From positions 124,001-188,000 of the forward strand of contig CALWOX010000002.1 in assembly GCA_944383265.1 (NCBI GenBank): 64,000 nucleotides of DNA, read 5' to 3'. The position numbers and the translations under genes were made by a program. The notes beneath the pieces were generated by a model, which ran no database searches, was not told where the DNA came from, and saw only the letters and a list, made by a program, of their open reading frames with translations. The number at the start of each line of letters is the position of its first letter. Position 1 is the stretch's first letter. This DNA comes from an uncultured Lachnospiraceae bacterium (GTDB lineage: Bacteria; Bacillota; Clostridia; Lachnospirales; Lachnospiraceae). This document shows positions 46,056 to 56,147 of this stretch, one piece after another.

Positions 46056-47576
46056 ATGAAAACAGGAAATTATGAGTTTGACGAAAGGGAAATAGCGCTG
46101 AAAGCCCCCAAGGAGGAGCCCGCTCGTCAGTATTATTTTATAGAACAGGTGCGAAAAATAAGAGAAGCCTCGGATGCACACGATACATTCAAGGTAGTAA
46201 CCTTCGGCTGCCAGATGAATGCCCGCGACTCTGAAAAGCTCTCCGGAGTTCTCAAGGAGATGGGATATACAGAAGCCAAGGACGAAATGAGTGCCGATTT
46301 TGTGCTGTTTAACACCTGCACAGTCAGAGAGAATGCAAACGACAGGCTTTACGGAAGGCTCGGAAGGCTTAAGCATATAAAGGCCGAAAGACCTGACATG
46401 ATAATAGGTATTTGCGGCTGCATGATGCAGGAGGCCGATGAGATAGACAAGATAAAAAGTAAGTACCCCCATATAGATCTTATATTCGGAACCCATAATA
46501 TATATACCTTTGCAGAGCTCATTTTTGATCTCCTCATAAAGCGTGAGGGCGGAAATGTGGACATAGCTTCGGGGAATAATGAGGTCTTGTTTTCCTCGGA
46601 CCATGACGGACGCCACAAATCCGGAAAGCGTATAATATCCGTATGGAAGGACACGAAGGATATAGTTGAGGAGCTTCCTAACGACAGGAAATATCCCTTT
46701 AAGCAGGGAGTAAACATAATGTTCGGCTGTAACAATTTCTGCTCATACTGCATAGTTCCCTATGTCAGAGGAAGAGAGCGCAGCAGAAGGCCCGAGGATA
46801 TTCTTTCGGAGATAAGAAAGCTTGCGGATGACGATGTTAAGGAGGTAATGCTCCTTGGGCAGAATGTAAATTCCTACGGAAAAAATCTTCCGGAGCCCAT
46901 GACTTTTGCCGAGCTGCTTTCAAAGGTCGAAGGGATAGATGGTATCGAACGAATAAGATTTATGACATCTCACCCCAAGGATCTTTCGGACGAGCTTATA
47001 GAAGTAATGGCATGCTCAAAAAAGATATGCAAGCAGTTCCATCTCCCTTTACAGTCAGGCTCATCAGCTATCCTAAAAAGGATGAACAGAGTTTATGACA
47101 AGGAGAGATTTTTGGAGAGGGCCTATGCCCTAAAAAAGGCCATGCCTGATATCGCCATAAGCACAGATATAATAGTCGGTTTTCCGGGGGAGACAGAGGA
47201 GGATTTCAAGGAGACCCTTGATGTTGTTGAGAAGGTAAGATTTGATTCAGCCTTCACCTTTATCTATTCAAAGAGAGAGGGAACTCCCGCGGCAAAATAT
47301 GAGGATCAGGTTCCGGAGAATATTGTAAAGGACAGGTTCGACAGACTTCTTGCCCTCCAAAACCGTATATCCGAGGAGGAATGCAAAAAGAGAGAGGGAA
47401 TGATACTTCCTGTCCTTGTTGAAGAGGTAAATCCTCAGAATAAGGGACTCCTTACAGGAAGACTCGAGTCAGGAGGGGTAGTGCATTTCCCCGGGGATCC
47501 GAAGCTTATCGGAACTATAATAAATGTAAGGCTTGATGAGGCAAAGGGCTTTTACTATTTGGGAAGAGGAGTTTAG
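46056..47576 (+). CDS. miaB: tRNA-2-methylthio-N6-dimethylallyladenosine synthase MiaB
   Basis: Radical-SAM enzyme that adds the methylthio group to isopentenylated A37 of tRNAs. The 506-residue protein has a 45-residue N-terminal extension usual in Firmicutes, the methylthiotransferase domain with three cluster cysteines (FGCQMN, NTCTVR, GICGCM), the radical-SAM CNNFCSYC (CxxxCxxC) motif and a C-terminal TRAM domain. Its substrate is the product of MiaA, encoded in the same unit. Confidence 0.96.
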   Translation: MKTGNYEFDEREIALKAPKEEPARQYYFIEQVRKIREASDAHDTFKVVTFGCQMNARDSEKLSGVLKEMGYTEAKDEMSADFVLFNTCTVRENANDRLYGRLGRLKHIKAERPDMIIGICGCMMQEADEIDKIKSKYPHIDLIFGTHNIYTFAELIFDLLIKREGGNVDIASGNNEVLFSSDHDGRHKSGKRIISVWKDTKDIVEELPNDRKYPFKQGVNIMFGCNNFCSYCIVPYVRGRERSRRPEDILSEIRKLADDDVKEVMLLGQNVNSYGKNLPEPMTFAELLSKVEGIDGIERIRFMTSHPKDLSDELIEVMACSKKICKQFHLPLQSGSSAILKRMNRVYDKERFLERAYALKKAMPDIAISTDIIVGFPGETEEDFKETLDVVEKVRFDSAFTFIYSKREGTPAAKYEDQVPENIVKDRFDRLLALQNRISEEECKKREGMILPVLVEEVNPQNKGLLTGRLESGGVVHFPGDPKLIGTIINVRLDEAKGFYYLGRGV

Positions 47577-47579
47577 GGA

Positions 47580-50192
47580 ATGGCTGAACAAAAAATGTCG
47601 CCTATGATGGAGCATTATATGGAGACTAAAAGACAGTATCCTGATTGTATACTGTTCTACAGGCTTGGCGACTTTTATGAAATGTTTTTTAAGGATGCCG
47701 AGACAGCAGCCTCAGAGCTTGAGCTTGTACTTACAGGAAAGGACTGCGGTCTTCCTGAGAGGGCGCCTATGTGCGGAGTACCTTTCCATGCGGCCGATAC
47801 CTACATAACAAGGCTCGTAAAAAAGGGCTATAAGGTAGCTATAGCCGAGCAGGTGGAGGACCCTAAGCTTGCCAAGGGCCTTGTAAAAAGAGAGGTCATA
47901 AGAGTTGTGACTCCGGGGACCATTACAGCCACTGATGCCCTTGATGAGACAAAGAACAACTATCTCATGTCTATTACCTATGTATGTGAGGAATTCGGGA
48001 TCGCTGTACTTGACATAAGCACCGGAGACTTTCTTGTGACTCAGGTCTCCGAATTAAAGACCGTCCTTGATGAGATAAACAGGTTTCAGCCCTCCGAGAT
48101 AATATGCAATGATGAGCTCATGATCTCGGGCATAGATACCGAGATGCTTAAAAATACATATCATCTTATGCTGACACCCTTGGAGAGGCATTACTATGAC
48201 GAGGAAAATGACAGAAGGATTTTAAAGGAGCATTTTCACGCGGATATAGCGGGCCTCGGACTTGCCGATTGGTTTGCAGGCATTGAGGCAGCCGGCGCAG
48301 CTCTTCAGTACGCATATGACACTCAGTTTAATACTGTAAGTAATATAACCTCCATAAAGCCCTACACAACAGGGCAGTACATGATAATAGATTCCGCTGC
48401 AAACAGAAATCTTGAGCTTCTGGAGACCATGAGGGAGAAGCAGAAAAAAGGCACGCTTCTTTGGGTCCTTGACAAGACAAAGACAGCCATGGGAGCAAGA
48501 CTTTTAAGGAGCATGATAGAACAGCCGCTTCTCTCAAAGGAGAGGATAGAGGAGAGGCTTGACGCCATTGAGGAGCTTAACGAGAGATTTATCGACAGGG
48601 AAGAGATCATAGAATATTTAAGACCTGTATATGACCTTGAGAGGCTTCTTGCAAGGATCACCTCTCAGACAGCCAATCCGAGAGATCTCCTGGCATTTAA
48701 GACTTCTATAGGCATGGTACCTCATATAAAATCAGTCCTTAAGACCTTTTCAAAAAAGGAGCTGAAGGACATATTTGATGAGCTTGATGAGCTTAAGGAA
48801 ATATATGAGCTTATAGACAGGGCCATAGTCGAGGAGCCTCCTGTCTCCATAAGGGACGGCGGGATAATAAAGGACGGCTATAACGAGGCTGCGGACAATT
48901 ACAGAAAGGCAAAGACCGACGGAAAAAACTGGCTGTATGAGCTTGAGGCCTCGGAGAGAGAAAAAACAGGAATAAGAACTCTCAAGGTAAAATTCAACAA
49001 GGTCTTCGGGTACTGTATAGAAGTCAGCAATTCATTTAAGGATCAGGTGCCTGACTATTATGTCAGAAAGCAGACACTTACCACAGGAGAGAGATACACG
49101 ACCGAGAAGCTTGACGAGCTTGCGGACATAATCCTTGGAGCCGAGGACAAGCTTAATGCCTTGGAATATGAGCTCTTCTGCGAGGTAAGAGACAGGATAG
49201 GCGCAGAGGTAAAAAGGATACATACTCTCTCAAAGGCCATCGCAAGGCTTGACGTTTATTGCTCACTTTCCGTTGTGGCATTAAGGAATAACTATGTAAG
49301 GCCTAAGATAAACACAAAGGGAACCATAGACATAAAGAACGGAAGACATCCTGTGGTGGAGCTGATGCTCGGAGACGGACAGTTTGTGGCAAATGACACT
49401 TATCTCAATAAGGGAGATGACAGGATAAGCATAATCACAGGGCCAAATATGGCGGGAAAATCCACGTATATGAGGCAGGTGGCTTTGATAGTACTTATGG
49501 CTCAGATAGGATCCTTTGTCCCTGCGGGAAAGGCGGATATATGTATATGCGACAGGATATTTACGAGAGTCGGCGCCTCGGATGATCTTGCAAGCGGACA
49601 ATCCACTTTCATGGTTGAAATGACTGAGGTTGCAAATATTTTGAGAAATGCCACATCGGATTCTCTGCTTATACTTGATGAAATCGGAAGAGGTACTTCG
49701 ACCTTCGACGGTCTGAGCATTGCATGGGCTGTTGTGGAGCATATCAGCTCAAAGCTTGGGGCAAAGGCGCTTTTTGCCACTCATTACCATGAGCTCACAG
49801 AGCTCGAGGGTAAGCTTTCAGGGATACAGAATTTCTGCATTGCGGTAAAAGAAAACGGAGAGGATATTATATTCTTAAGGAAGATAATTCCCGGAGGCGC
49901 CGACAAGAGCTACGGTATCCAAGTCGCAAGGCTTGCGGGAATACCTGACGAGGTAACAGGAAGGGCCACGGAGATAGCGGAGCTTTTGGGAGAGGCTGAT
50001 ATAAATAAGGCGGCCGCGGGCATTACAAAAGGTCTGACCTCATCAAAGAGAGAGGAAAAGGCCGAGCAAAAAAAGGAACAAAAGAAAAACGCCGATATAG
50101 CAAAGGAGATAAGGGATATAGATATAACCAAGCTTACTCCTATAGAAGCGATGAATATACTTTATAATCTGCAGGAAAAGTTGAATAATTAA
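47580..50192 (+). CDS. mutS: DNA mismatch repair protein MutS
   Basis: Recognises mispaired bases and recruits MutL. The 870-residue protein has the mismatch-contacting FYEMF motif near residue 35, connector, lever and clamp domains, and the ATPase with GPNMAGKST (near residue 621), DEIGRGTSTFDG and ATHYHEL. A short charged Lys/Glu linker precedes the end (about 820-850). It begins 3 bases after miaB and ends 3 bases before mutL. Confidence 0.97.
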   Translation: MAEQKMSPMMEHYMETKRQYPDCILFYRLGDFYEMFFKDAETAASELELVLTGKDCGLPERAPMCGVPFHAADTYITRLVKKGYKVAIAEQVEDPKLAKGLVKREVIRVVTPGTITATDALDETKNNYLMSITYVCEEFGIAVLDISTGDFLVTQVSELKTVLDEINRFQPSEIICNDELMISGIDTEMLKNTYHLMLTPLERHYYDEENDRRILKEHFHADIAGLGLADWFAGIEAAGAALQYAYDTQFNTVSNITSIKPYTTGQYMIIDSAANRNLELLETMREKQKKGTLLWVLDKTKTAMGARLLRSMIEQPLLSKERIEERLDAIEELNERFIDREEIIEYLRPVYDLERLLARITSQTANPRDLLAFKTSIGMVPHIKSVLKTFSKKELKDIFDELDELKEIYELIDRAIVEEPPVSIRDGGIIKDGYNEAADNYRKAKTDGKNWLYELEASEREKTGIRTLKVKFNKVFGYCIEVSNSFKDQVPDYYVRKQTLTTGERYTTEKLDELADIILGAEDKLNALEYELFCEVRDRIGAEVKRIHTLSKAIARLDVYCSLSVVALRNNYVRPKINTKGTIDIKNGRHPVVELMLGDGQFVANDTYLNKGDDRISIITGPNMAGKSTYMRQVALIVLMAQIGSFVPAGKADICICDRIFTRVGASDDLASGQSTFMVEMTEVANILRNATSDSLLILDEIGRGTSTFDGLSIAWAVVEHISSKLGAKALFATHYHELTELEGKLSGIQNFCIAVKENGEDIIFLRKIIPGGADKSYGIQVARLAGIPDEVTGRATEIAELLGEADINKAAAGITKGLTSSKREEKAEQKKEQKKNADIAKEIRDIDITKLTPIEAMNILYNLQEKLNN

Positions 50193-50195
50193 CAA

Positions 50196-52172
50196 ATGAT
50201 TAATATACTGTCAAAGGAAACAATAGATAAGATAGCTGCAGGCGAGGTGGTGGAGAGGCCTTTAAGCGTTGTAAAGGAGCTCTTGGAAAACTCCATAGAC
50301 TCCGGAGCCGATTCAGTTTCTGTAGAGATAAAGGGCGGAGGGACGGAGCTCATACGCGTGACCGACAATGGTTCGGGAATTGAGAAGGATGATATTCCTC
50401 TTGCCTTTATGCGCCACGCCACCAGCAAGCTTAAGACAAGCGAGGATCTGTCCCACATACTCTCCTTCGGATTCCGCGGAGAGGCATTGGCCTCTATAGC
50501 GGGAGTCTCTCAAACAGAGCTTATTACAAAGCGTGCAGAGGACCTCTACGGGTATAATTACAGGATAGAGGGTGGTGAGGAAAAGCTTTTTTCGGAGATA
50601 GGTGCTCCTGAGGGTACTACACTTATAGTCAGGAATCTCTTTTACAATGTTCCCGCCAGAAAAAAGTTTTTAAAGTCCGCCTCCACAGAGAGCGCCCATA
50701 TATGTGACATAGTGGAAAAGACAGCTCTTTCTCATCCCGAGATAGCCATAAGGCTTGTGGCTGACGGAAGGAGCCTTCTTCACACTTCGGGAAACGGAAG
50801 GCTAAAGGATGTCATCTTTACGATATTCGGCAAGGAAGTATCTGAAAATCTTATAGAAATAGATCATGAAGAGGAAAAGCTCTCGATAAGCGGATATATA
50901 GGAAAGCCTGTAATATCAAGAAGCAAGAGGGATTTTGAGGTAATATTTGTAAACGGAAGATACATCCACTCATCTCTTATATCAAAGGCCTGTGAGGAGG
51001 CCTATAAGCCTTTCATGATGCAGCATAAATTTCCCTTTGTTATGATTGACATTCGCGTAAGGCCCGAGGATGTGGACGTCAATGTACATCCTCAAAAGAT
51101 GGAGGTAAGATTCTCCGACAGCGCGGATATATATAATTCAGTTTGCTCTGTAATAAGAGAGGAGCTTAAAAAAGCCGAGCTTATAGTTGACGCTTCTCAT
51201 GAGGCTGATGAGCATAAGAAGGGCAATGAAAGAAAAGCCGAGTCTGAAAAGAACGGGCTTAAAGATGAATTTAAGCTTGAGCCCTTTGAAGTAAAAAAGG
51301 CTTTTGAATACAGAGCCCCTTCGGAGGTGATCGCAGCCGATAAAGTATTGCCCTCTGTTATGGAGGAAAGCGCTGTCCGCTTTAAAGGGACTGATCCATA
51401 CAGAGAGCAAGTTATGTATGAGCAGCAAAGCTTATTTAAGGATAAAGGATCGAATGGCCTTTATGAGGGCAATCTTTATAAAGGCAAGATTACAGAGTAC
51501 AAGCCTGATGAGGATTCTCCGGATAAAGACAATAAGAATAAAACATATAGTGACGAGCAGGGTGAGGAAAATCGTTTTATATCGAAAGATGCCTTTGCGG
51601 AATACAAAATAATCGGTCAGGTCTTTGATACCTATTGGATAGTGGAATATAAAGATAAGATGTATATCATAGACCAGCATGCCGCCCATGAGAAGGTCCT
51701 TTACGAGCGTACCATGAAGGAATTCCGGGAGAGAACGCCCCAAAGCCAGATGATAATGCCTCCCATAATCCTTAGTCTAAGCCAAAAAGAGACTCAGCTT
51801 GTGGAGAAAAATATAAGTATATTTGAAAGGCTTGGCTTTGAGCTTGAGAAAGAGGCGGGAAATGATTTTATCATAAGAGCCGTACCCGCGAACCTTTACT
51901 CTATAGCAGAAAAAGAGCTCCTTATGGAGCTTGTGGACGGGCTTTCGGAGGAGTCGGGATCATTCTCTCCTGATATAATAACAGACAGAATTGCAAAACT
52001 GTCCTGCAAGGCTGCTGTAAAGGGACATGACAGGCTTTCAGAAGATGAGGCGAGGGAGCTTTTAAAGGAGCTTTTGAACCTTGAAAATCCCTATGCATGT
52101 CCCCACGGAAGGCCAACCATAATAAGCATGTCGAAGTATGAGCTTGAGAAGAAATTTAAAAGGATAGTATAA
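50196..52172 (+). CDS. mutL: DNA mismatch repair protein MutL with endonuclease motif
   Basis: Couples mismatch recognition to strand incision. The 658-residue protein has the GHKL ATPase (ELLENSIDSGAD, DNGSGI, TSKL, GFRGEAL), a poorly conserved charged linker (about 330-465), and a C-terminal dimerisation domain carrying DQHAAHEKVLYE near residue 492, the DQHAx2Ex4E endonuclease motif typical of bacteria lacking MutH, and CPHGRP. It is therefore expected to nick DNA itself. Confidence 0.97.
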   Translation: MINILSKETIDKIAAGEVVERPLSVVKELLENSIDSGADSVSVEIKGGGTELIRVTDNGSGIEKDDIPLAFMRHATSKLKTSEDLSHILSFGFRGEALASIAGVSQTELITKRAEDLYGYNYRIEGGEEKLFSEIGAPEGTTLIVRNLFYNVPARKKFLKSASTESAHICDIVEKTALSHPEIAIRLVADGRSLLHTSGNGRLKDVIFTIFGKEVSENLIEIDHEEEKLSISGYIGKPVISRSKRDFEVIFVNGRYIHSSLISKACEEAYKPFMMQHKFPFVMIDIRVRPEDVDVNVHPQKMEVRFSDSADIYNSVCSVIREELKKAELIVDASHEADEHKKGNERKAESEKNGLKDEFKLEPFEVKKAFEYRAPSEVIAADKVLPSVMEESAVRFKGTDPYREQVMYEQQSLFKDKGSNGLYEGNLYKGKITEYKPDEDSPDKDNKNKTYSDEQGEENRFISKDAFAEYKIIGQVFDTYWIVEYKDKMYIIDQHAAHEKVLYERTMKEFRERTPQSQMIMPPIILSLSQKETQLVEKNISIFERLGFELEKEAGNDFIIRAVPANLYSIAEKELLMELVDGLSEESGSFSPDIITDRIAKLSCKAAVKGHDRLSEDEARELLKELLNLENPYACPHGRPTIISMSKYELEKKFKRIV

Positions 52173-52201
52173 AAACAGTATTGTTTAATACGGAATTTAA
52201 A

Positions 52202-53119
52202 ATGGAAAAGCAAAAATTGATAATAATAGCAGGCCCGACGGCTGTGGGAAAATCCTCCGCTGCGGTCGAGCTTGCAAAAAGGCTTGATACAGAGGTCATA
52301 AGCACAGACTCAATGCAGGTCTACAGAAGGATGGACATCGGTACGGCAAAGATAACCGAAGAGGAGATGAAGGGAATACCTCATCACCTGACAGACGTGA
52401 TAGAGCCCTTTGAGGATTACAATGTTGTCAGGTTTAAGGAGATGGCAAAAAAGGCTATTGATGAAGTCCTGAAAAAAGGAAAGATCCCCATAATGTGCGG
52501 TGGCACAGGCTTTTACATTCAGGCGCTTCTGTATGACATAGATTTTACAGAAGAGGATAACGGCGGAATCAGGGATGAACTTTACAGTCTTTACGAGAGA
52601 GAGGGTGCAAAATATATGCACAGTCTCCTTGAAGAAAAAGACCCTGAATCTGCTGCGGCAATACCCGTAAATAATGTAAAAAGAGTAATAAGAGCCATTG
52701 AGTTTTATGAGCTTCACGGTCGAAAAATATCTGAGCATAATATTACGGAAAGACAAAAGGAAAGTGCCTATGACAGCAGATTTTTTGTGCTGACCGATGA
52801 TCGAAAAAGGCTCTATGAAAGGATAAACAAAAGAGTTGACAAAATGGTCGCAGAGGGTCTTTTTGATGAGGTGAGAGCTTTGATGGATGAAGGTGTTCCA
52901 AGGAGCTCAACAGCCATGCAGGGAATAGGCTACAGAGAATCCTATGCCTACCTTTCAGGTGAGATTACCCGGGATGAGGCTATTGAGCTCATAAAAACAA
53001 ACTCGAGACACTATGCAAAAAGACAGCTCACATGGTTTAAGCGCGAGAAAAATGTAATATATATAAATATAAGTGAAAGTGGAGATATAATAAATGAACT
53101 TGAAAAGTATTTATGGTAA
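52202..53119 (+). CDS. miaA: tRNA dimethylallyltransferase MiaA
   Basis: Adds the dimethylallyl group to A37 of tRNAs that read codons starting with U; MiaB then modifies the product. The 305-residue protein has the P-loop GPTAVGKSS, STDSMQVYRRMDIGTAK, CGGTGFYIQA and the C-terminal STAMQGIGYRE. ATG at 52202 starts at the P-loop domain; an in-frame TTG at 52181 is an alternative. The gene overlaps the following one by 26 bases. The hfq gene, often found here in Firmicutes, is absent. Confidence 0.95.
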   Translation: MEKQKLIIIAGPTAVGKSSAAVELAKRLDTEVISTDSMQVYRRMDIGTAKITEEEMKGIPHHLTDVIEPFEDYNVVRFKEMAKKAIDEVLKKGKIPIMCGGTGFYIQALLYDIDFTEEDNGGIRDELYSLYEREGAKYMHSLLEEKDPESAAAIPVNNVKRVIRAIEFYELHGRKISEHNITERQKESAYDSRFFVLTDDRKRLYERINKRVDKMVAEGLFDEVRALMDEGVPRSSTAMQGIGYRESYAYLSGEITRDEAIELIKTNSRHYAKRQLTWFKREKNVIYINISESGDIINELEKYLW

Positions 53120-54389
53120 TTTTGTCTGCGACGAGGTTTTTGAATACGGAGAACGCATATTAAAGGGACTGAAGGGCAGATTTGAATGTATAGATGAGAT
53201 TGCCGAGTATAACCAGCAGAAGGTCCTTAAGGCAATGCAGGATGCTCATGTAGGGGAGGCAAGCCTTGGAGGGACCTCAGGCTACGGATATAATGATATC
53301 GGAAGAGATGCTGTAGAGCTGACCTATGCAAAGGCCTTCGGCACGGAGGACGCTTTGGTTCGTCCACAAATAATATGCGGCACCCACGCTCTGACAGTCG
53401 CACTCTCGGGAAATCTGAGACCCGGAGATGAGCTCCTTTATATTTCGGGAATGCCCTATGACACACTTCATGAGGTAATAGGTATCCGGGAGGCAAGGGG
53501 CTCCCTCGCGGACTATGGAGTTAGCTTTGACTGTGCCGAGCTTACAGATGACGGACATTTTGATTACGAGGCCATAAAAAATAAAATAAAACCCAATACA
53601 AGACTTATCGGAATACAGCGATCAAGAGGCTACTCCACTCGACCTACTTTATCGGTAGAGGAGATAGGAGACGTCATTGATTATGTAAAGAGATTAAAGC
53701 CCGATGTAAAGGTAATGGTCGATAATTGCTACGGGGAATTTACGGAAACTATCGAACCCTCCCAGAGAGGAGCCGATATGATAGTGGGTTCCCTCATAAA
53801 AAATCCGGGAGGCGGGTTGGCTCCTGTGGGAGGCTATATAGCCGGAACAAAGGAGTGCGTTGAAAACGCATCCTACAGGCTTTCAGCCCCCGGACTCGGA
53901 AAGGAGCTGGGGCCCACTTTAGGCCTTAATAAAAACTTCCTTCAGGGCTTTTTCCTTGCGCCTACCGTTACGGCAGGCGCGGAGAAGGGAGCAATATTTG
54001 CCGCTGCTGTATATGAAAAGCTCGGATACAGTGTAAATCCTTCATCGGATGCCCCCAGGTATGATATAATACAGGCGGTGACCTTCAATGATCCTGACGC
54101 TGTCATAGCCTTCTGCAGAGGTATTCAGGCGGCAGCCCCCGTAGATTCATATGTAGTGCCCGAGCCTTGGGACATGCCGGGATACGACGATCCCGTTATC
54201 ATGGCGGCAGGAGCCTTCGTTTCGGGTTCATCCATCGAACTATCGGCGGACGGGCCTATGAGAGCGCCCTATACGGTATATTTCCAGGGAGGCCTTACCT
54301 TCTACCATGCAAAAATGGGAATACTGATGTCCCTTCAAAGATTATGTGATGCGGGAATAGTGGATAAGAGCCGGCTTTGCAGCCTTTAA
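53094..54389 (+). CDS. PLP-dependent methionine gamma-lyase-like protein (YnbB, aluminium-resistance family)
   Basis: The 431-residue protein belongs to the YnbB group of fold-type I PLP enzymes, commonly called methionine gamma-lyase family or aluminium-resistance protein. It has GGTSGYGYNDIGRD near the N terminus, the cofactor-holding region PQIICGTHAL, VMVDNCYGEF with the ring-stacking Asp, and Lys in SLIKNPGGG that should form the Schiff base. True substrate is unknown. Its start lies inside miaA, preceded by GGAGA, so translation is coupled. Confidence 0.85.
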   Translation: MNLKSIYGNFVCDEVFEYGERILKGLKGRFECIDEIAEYNQQKVLKAMQDAHVGEASLGGTSGYGYNDIGRDAVELTYAKAFGTEDALVRPQIICGTHALTVALSGNLRPGDELLYISGMPYDTLHEVIGIREARGSLADYGVSFDCAELTDDGHFDYEAIKNKIKPNTRLIGIQRSRGYSTRPTLSVEEIGDVIDYVKRLKPDVKVMVDNCYGEFTETIEPSQRGADMIVGSLIKNPGGGLAPVGGYIAGTKECVENASYRLSAPGLGKELGPTLGLNKNFLQGFFLAPTVTAGAEKGAIFAAAVYEKLGYSVNPSSDAPRYDIIQAVTFNDPDAVIAFCRGIQAAAPVDSYVVPEPWDMPGYDDPVIMAAGAFVSGSSIELSADGPMRAPYTVYFQGGLTFYHAKMGILMSLQRLCDAGIVDKSRLCSL

Positions 54390-54452
54390 TCAGGAATAAA
54401 CCGCTTTAAGCAGCGTCATAAACAAAAAATTACGAATTTTAAAAAATTCTTT

Positions 54453-54488
54453 AAAGCAGTGTAATAAATATTCACACTGCTTTTCTTT
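54453..54488 (+). terminator. Intrinsic terminator after the YnbB-like gene
   Basis: AAAGCAGTGT (54453-54462) pairs perfectly with ACACTGCTTT (54474-54483), leading into TTCTTTT. Confidence 0.85.
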
Positions 54489-54544
54489 TATGCTAATATA
54501 GTTTGGTATATGCATTTATTCGCCCGGAGAGCGAAAGGAGTTAA

Positions 54545-55246
54545 ATGCTTAATATCACTATTAAAGACATGCCCAAGGACTTAAGACCATATGAAAAATG
54601 TGCGGCTCTCGGCTGTGAGGCGCTGACCGATGCCGAGCTTCTCGCAATCATCTTAAGGACGGGGACAAAGAACAAAAATTCCCTTGAGCTTGCCTCGGAC
54701 ATACTTTCTCTTGACAGAGCCTCCGAGGGACTTTTAGGCCTTCTGCACTGCAGCAAGGAGGACTTTATGACCTTACAGGGAGTGGGAGAGATAAAGGCTT
54801 TTCAGCTTCTCGCCTTGGCCGAGCTCAGCAGAAGGATATGGAAGACAGGCACGAGAAAGCGCCTTGACTTCCATTCTCCCGAGACCATAGCTTCCTACTA
54901 TATGGAGGAGATGCGCCATCTTGAACAGGAGATAATAAAGGTCGTCTATCTTGACAGCAGAGATTCCATGATAAGCGACAGATGTATATCCGCGGGAACG
55001 GTAAACTCTTCTGTCATTTCTTCAAGAGAGATTTTTATTGACGCTCTGAAGCACAGGGCTGTCAGCATAATAATACTGCATAATCATCCCAGCGGGGATG
55101 CATCCCCCAGCAAGCAGGACATCAGCTTTACCATGAGTCTTTTTGAGGCGGGAGAGCTCGTGGGGATAAGGCTTCTTGACCATATAATAATAGGAGACAA
55201 TACCTACTACAGCTTTTGCGAGCAGGGATTATTGAAGGACGGATAA
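54545..55246 (+). CDS. radC: RadC/JAB-domain protein
   Basis: The 233-residue protein has a helix-hairpin-helix-like N-terminal part (LQGVGEIKAFQL) and a C-terminal MPN/JAB domain with the zinc motif HNHPSGDASPSKQD. The name comes from an old assignment to DNA repair that did not hold up; its role is not known, and a metalloprotease or DNA-linked activity is possible. CGAAAGGAG precedes ATG. In Firmicutes it usually sits next to the mre genes, as here. Confidence 0.92.
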   Translation: MLNITIKDMPKDLRPYEKCAALGCEALTDAELLAIILRTGTKNKNSLELASDILSLDRASEGLLGLLHCSKEDFMTLQGVGEIKAFQLLALAELSRRIWKTGTRKRLDFHSPETIASYYMEEMRHLEQEIIKVVYLDSRDSMISDRCISAGTVNSSVISSREIFIDALKHRAVSIIILHNHPSGDASPSKQDISFTMSLFEAGELVGIRLLDHIIIGDNTYYSFCEQGLLKDG

Positions 55247-55249
55247 AGG

Positions 55250-56101
55250 ATGGATAACAAGTCATCTAAATATATGCTTATAGTTTTGACGGTGCTATGT
55301 ACAGCGCTGATAGTCGTATCCTCGGTTCAAAGCGGATTTATGGATCCCCTGAGAAATTATATCGGGTATGTGCTTGTGCCGGTTCAAAAGGGCGTAAATG
55401 CTGTCGGAACAGGCATATATAATAAAATTGAAGAGTACAGTGAGCTTAAAAGCGCATACGATGAAAATATTGAGTTGAAGGCGAGAATAGATTCGCTTAC
55501 CGAAGAAAACAACAGGCTGAAATCCGAGACCGAGGAGCTTTCAAGGCTCAGGGAAATGTATCAGCTTGACAATGATTATATGCAATACCAAAAGGTTGCG
55601 GCGAGGATAATAGCCAAGGACTCGGAGAACTGGTTTCAGGTATTCAGGATAGATAAGGGCAGTAACGACGGCATAGAGCCGGACATGAATGTTTTGAGCG
55701 GAGGAGGACTCTGCGGAATAGTTACGGAGGTAGGTGCAAACTATGCGACGGTCCGATCTATCATAGATGACGAATCGAGGGTTGCGGCAATGAGTCAGCA
55801 TACCTCCGATAATTGCATAGTAGCAGGAGACCTTAAGTTGTTTGAGGAGGGGAGACTTGCACTCACAAACATAAATAAGGACGCCGACATATCTGACGGA
55901 GATGCGATAGTCACCTCCAATATAAGTGCTAAATTTCTTCCGGGTATACTCATAGGCTATGCCTCGGATATAACTATAGACTCACGTCATCTTACAAAAT
56001 CAGGCTATCTTATACCTGTGGCTGATTTTGACAATCTTCAGGAGGTGTTTGTCATCACCGAGCTGAAGGAGGATGTGCCGGAGGAGGAACCGGAAACCTA
56101 A
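55250..56101 (+). CDS. mreC: Rod shape-determining protein MreC
   Basis: Bitopic membrane protein of the elongasome. The 283-residue protein has one membrane helix (about 6-25), a coiled coil with Leu/Glu-rich heptads (residues about 60-100) and the beta-barrel domain with GSNDGIEPDMNVL and LLIGY-like segments. Only 3 bases separate it from radC, so no mreB lies at this locus. A hairpin follows before mreD. Confidence 0.93.
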   Translation: MDNKSSKYMLIVLTVLCTALIVVSSVQSGFMDPLRNYIGYVLVPVQKGVNAVGTGIYNKIEEYSELKSAYDENIELKARIDSLTEENNRLKSETEELSRLREMYQLDNDYMQYQKVAARIIAKDSENWFQVFRIDKGSNDGIEPDMNVLSGGGLCGIVTEVGANYATVRSIIDDESRVAAMSQHTSDNCIVAGDLKLFEEGRLALTNINKDADISDGDAIVTSNISAKFLPGILIGYASDITIDSRHLTKSGYLIPVADFDNLQEVFVITELKEDVPEEEPET

Positions 56102-56124
56102 GCTGCATTTAAAAGGTGCAGCTT
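56100..56124 (+). other. Intercistronic hairpin between mreC and mreD
   Basis: AAGCTGCA (56100-56107) pairs with TGCAGCTT (56117-56124) around a 9-base loop and is followed by only TC. It starts at the mreC stop codon and may act as a processing or attenuation site rather than a terminator. Confidence 0.55.
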
Positions 56125-56147
56125 TCTGCAATCTTAAGGAGGCGTAA

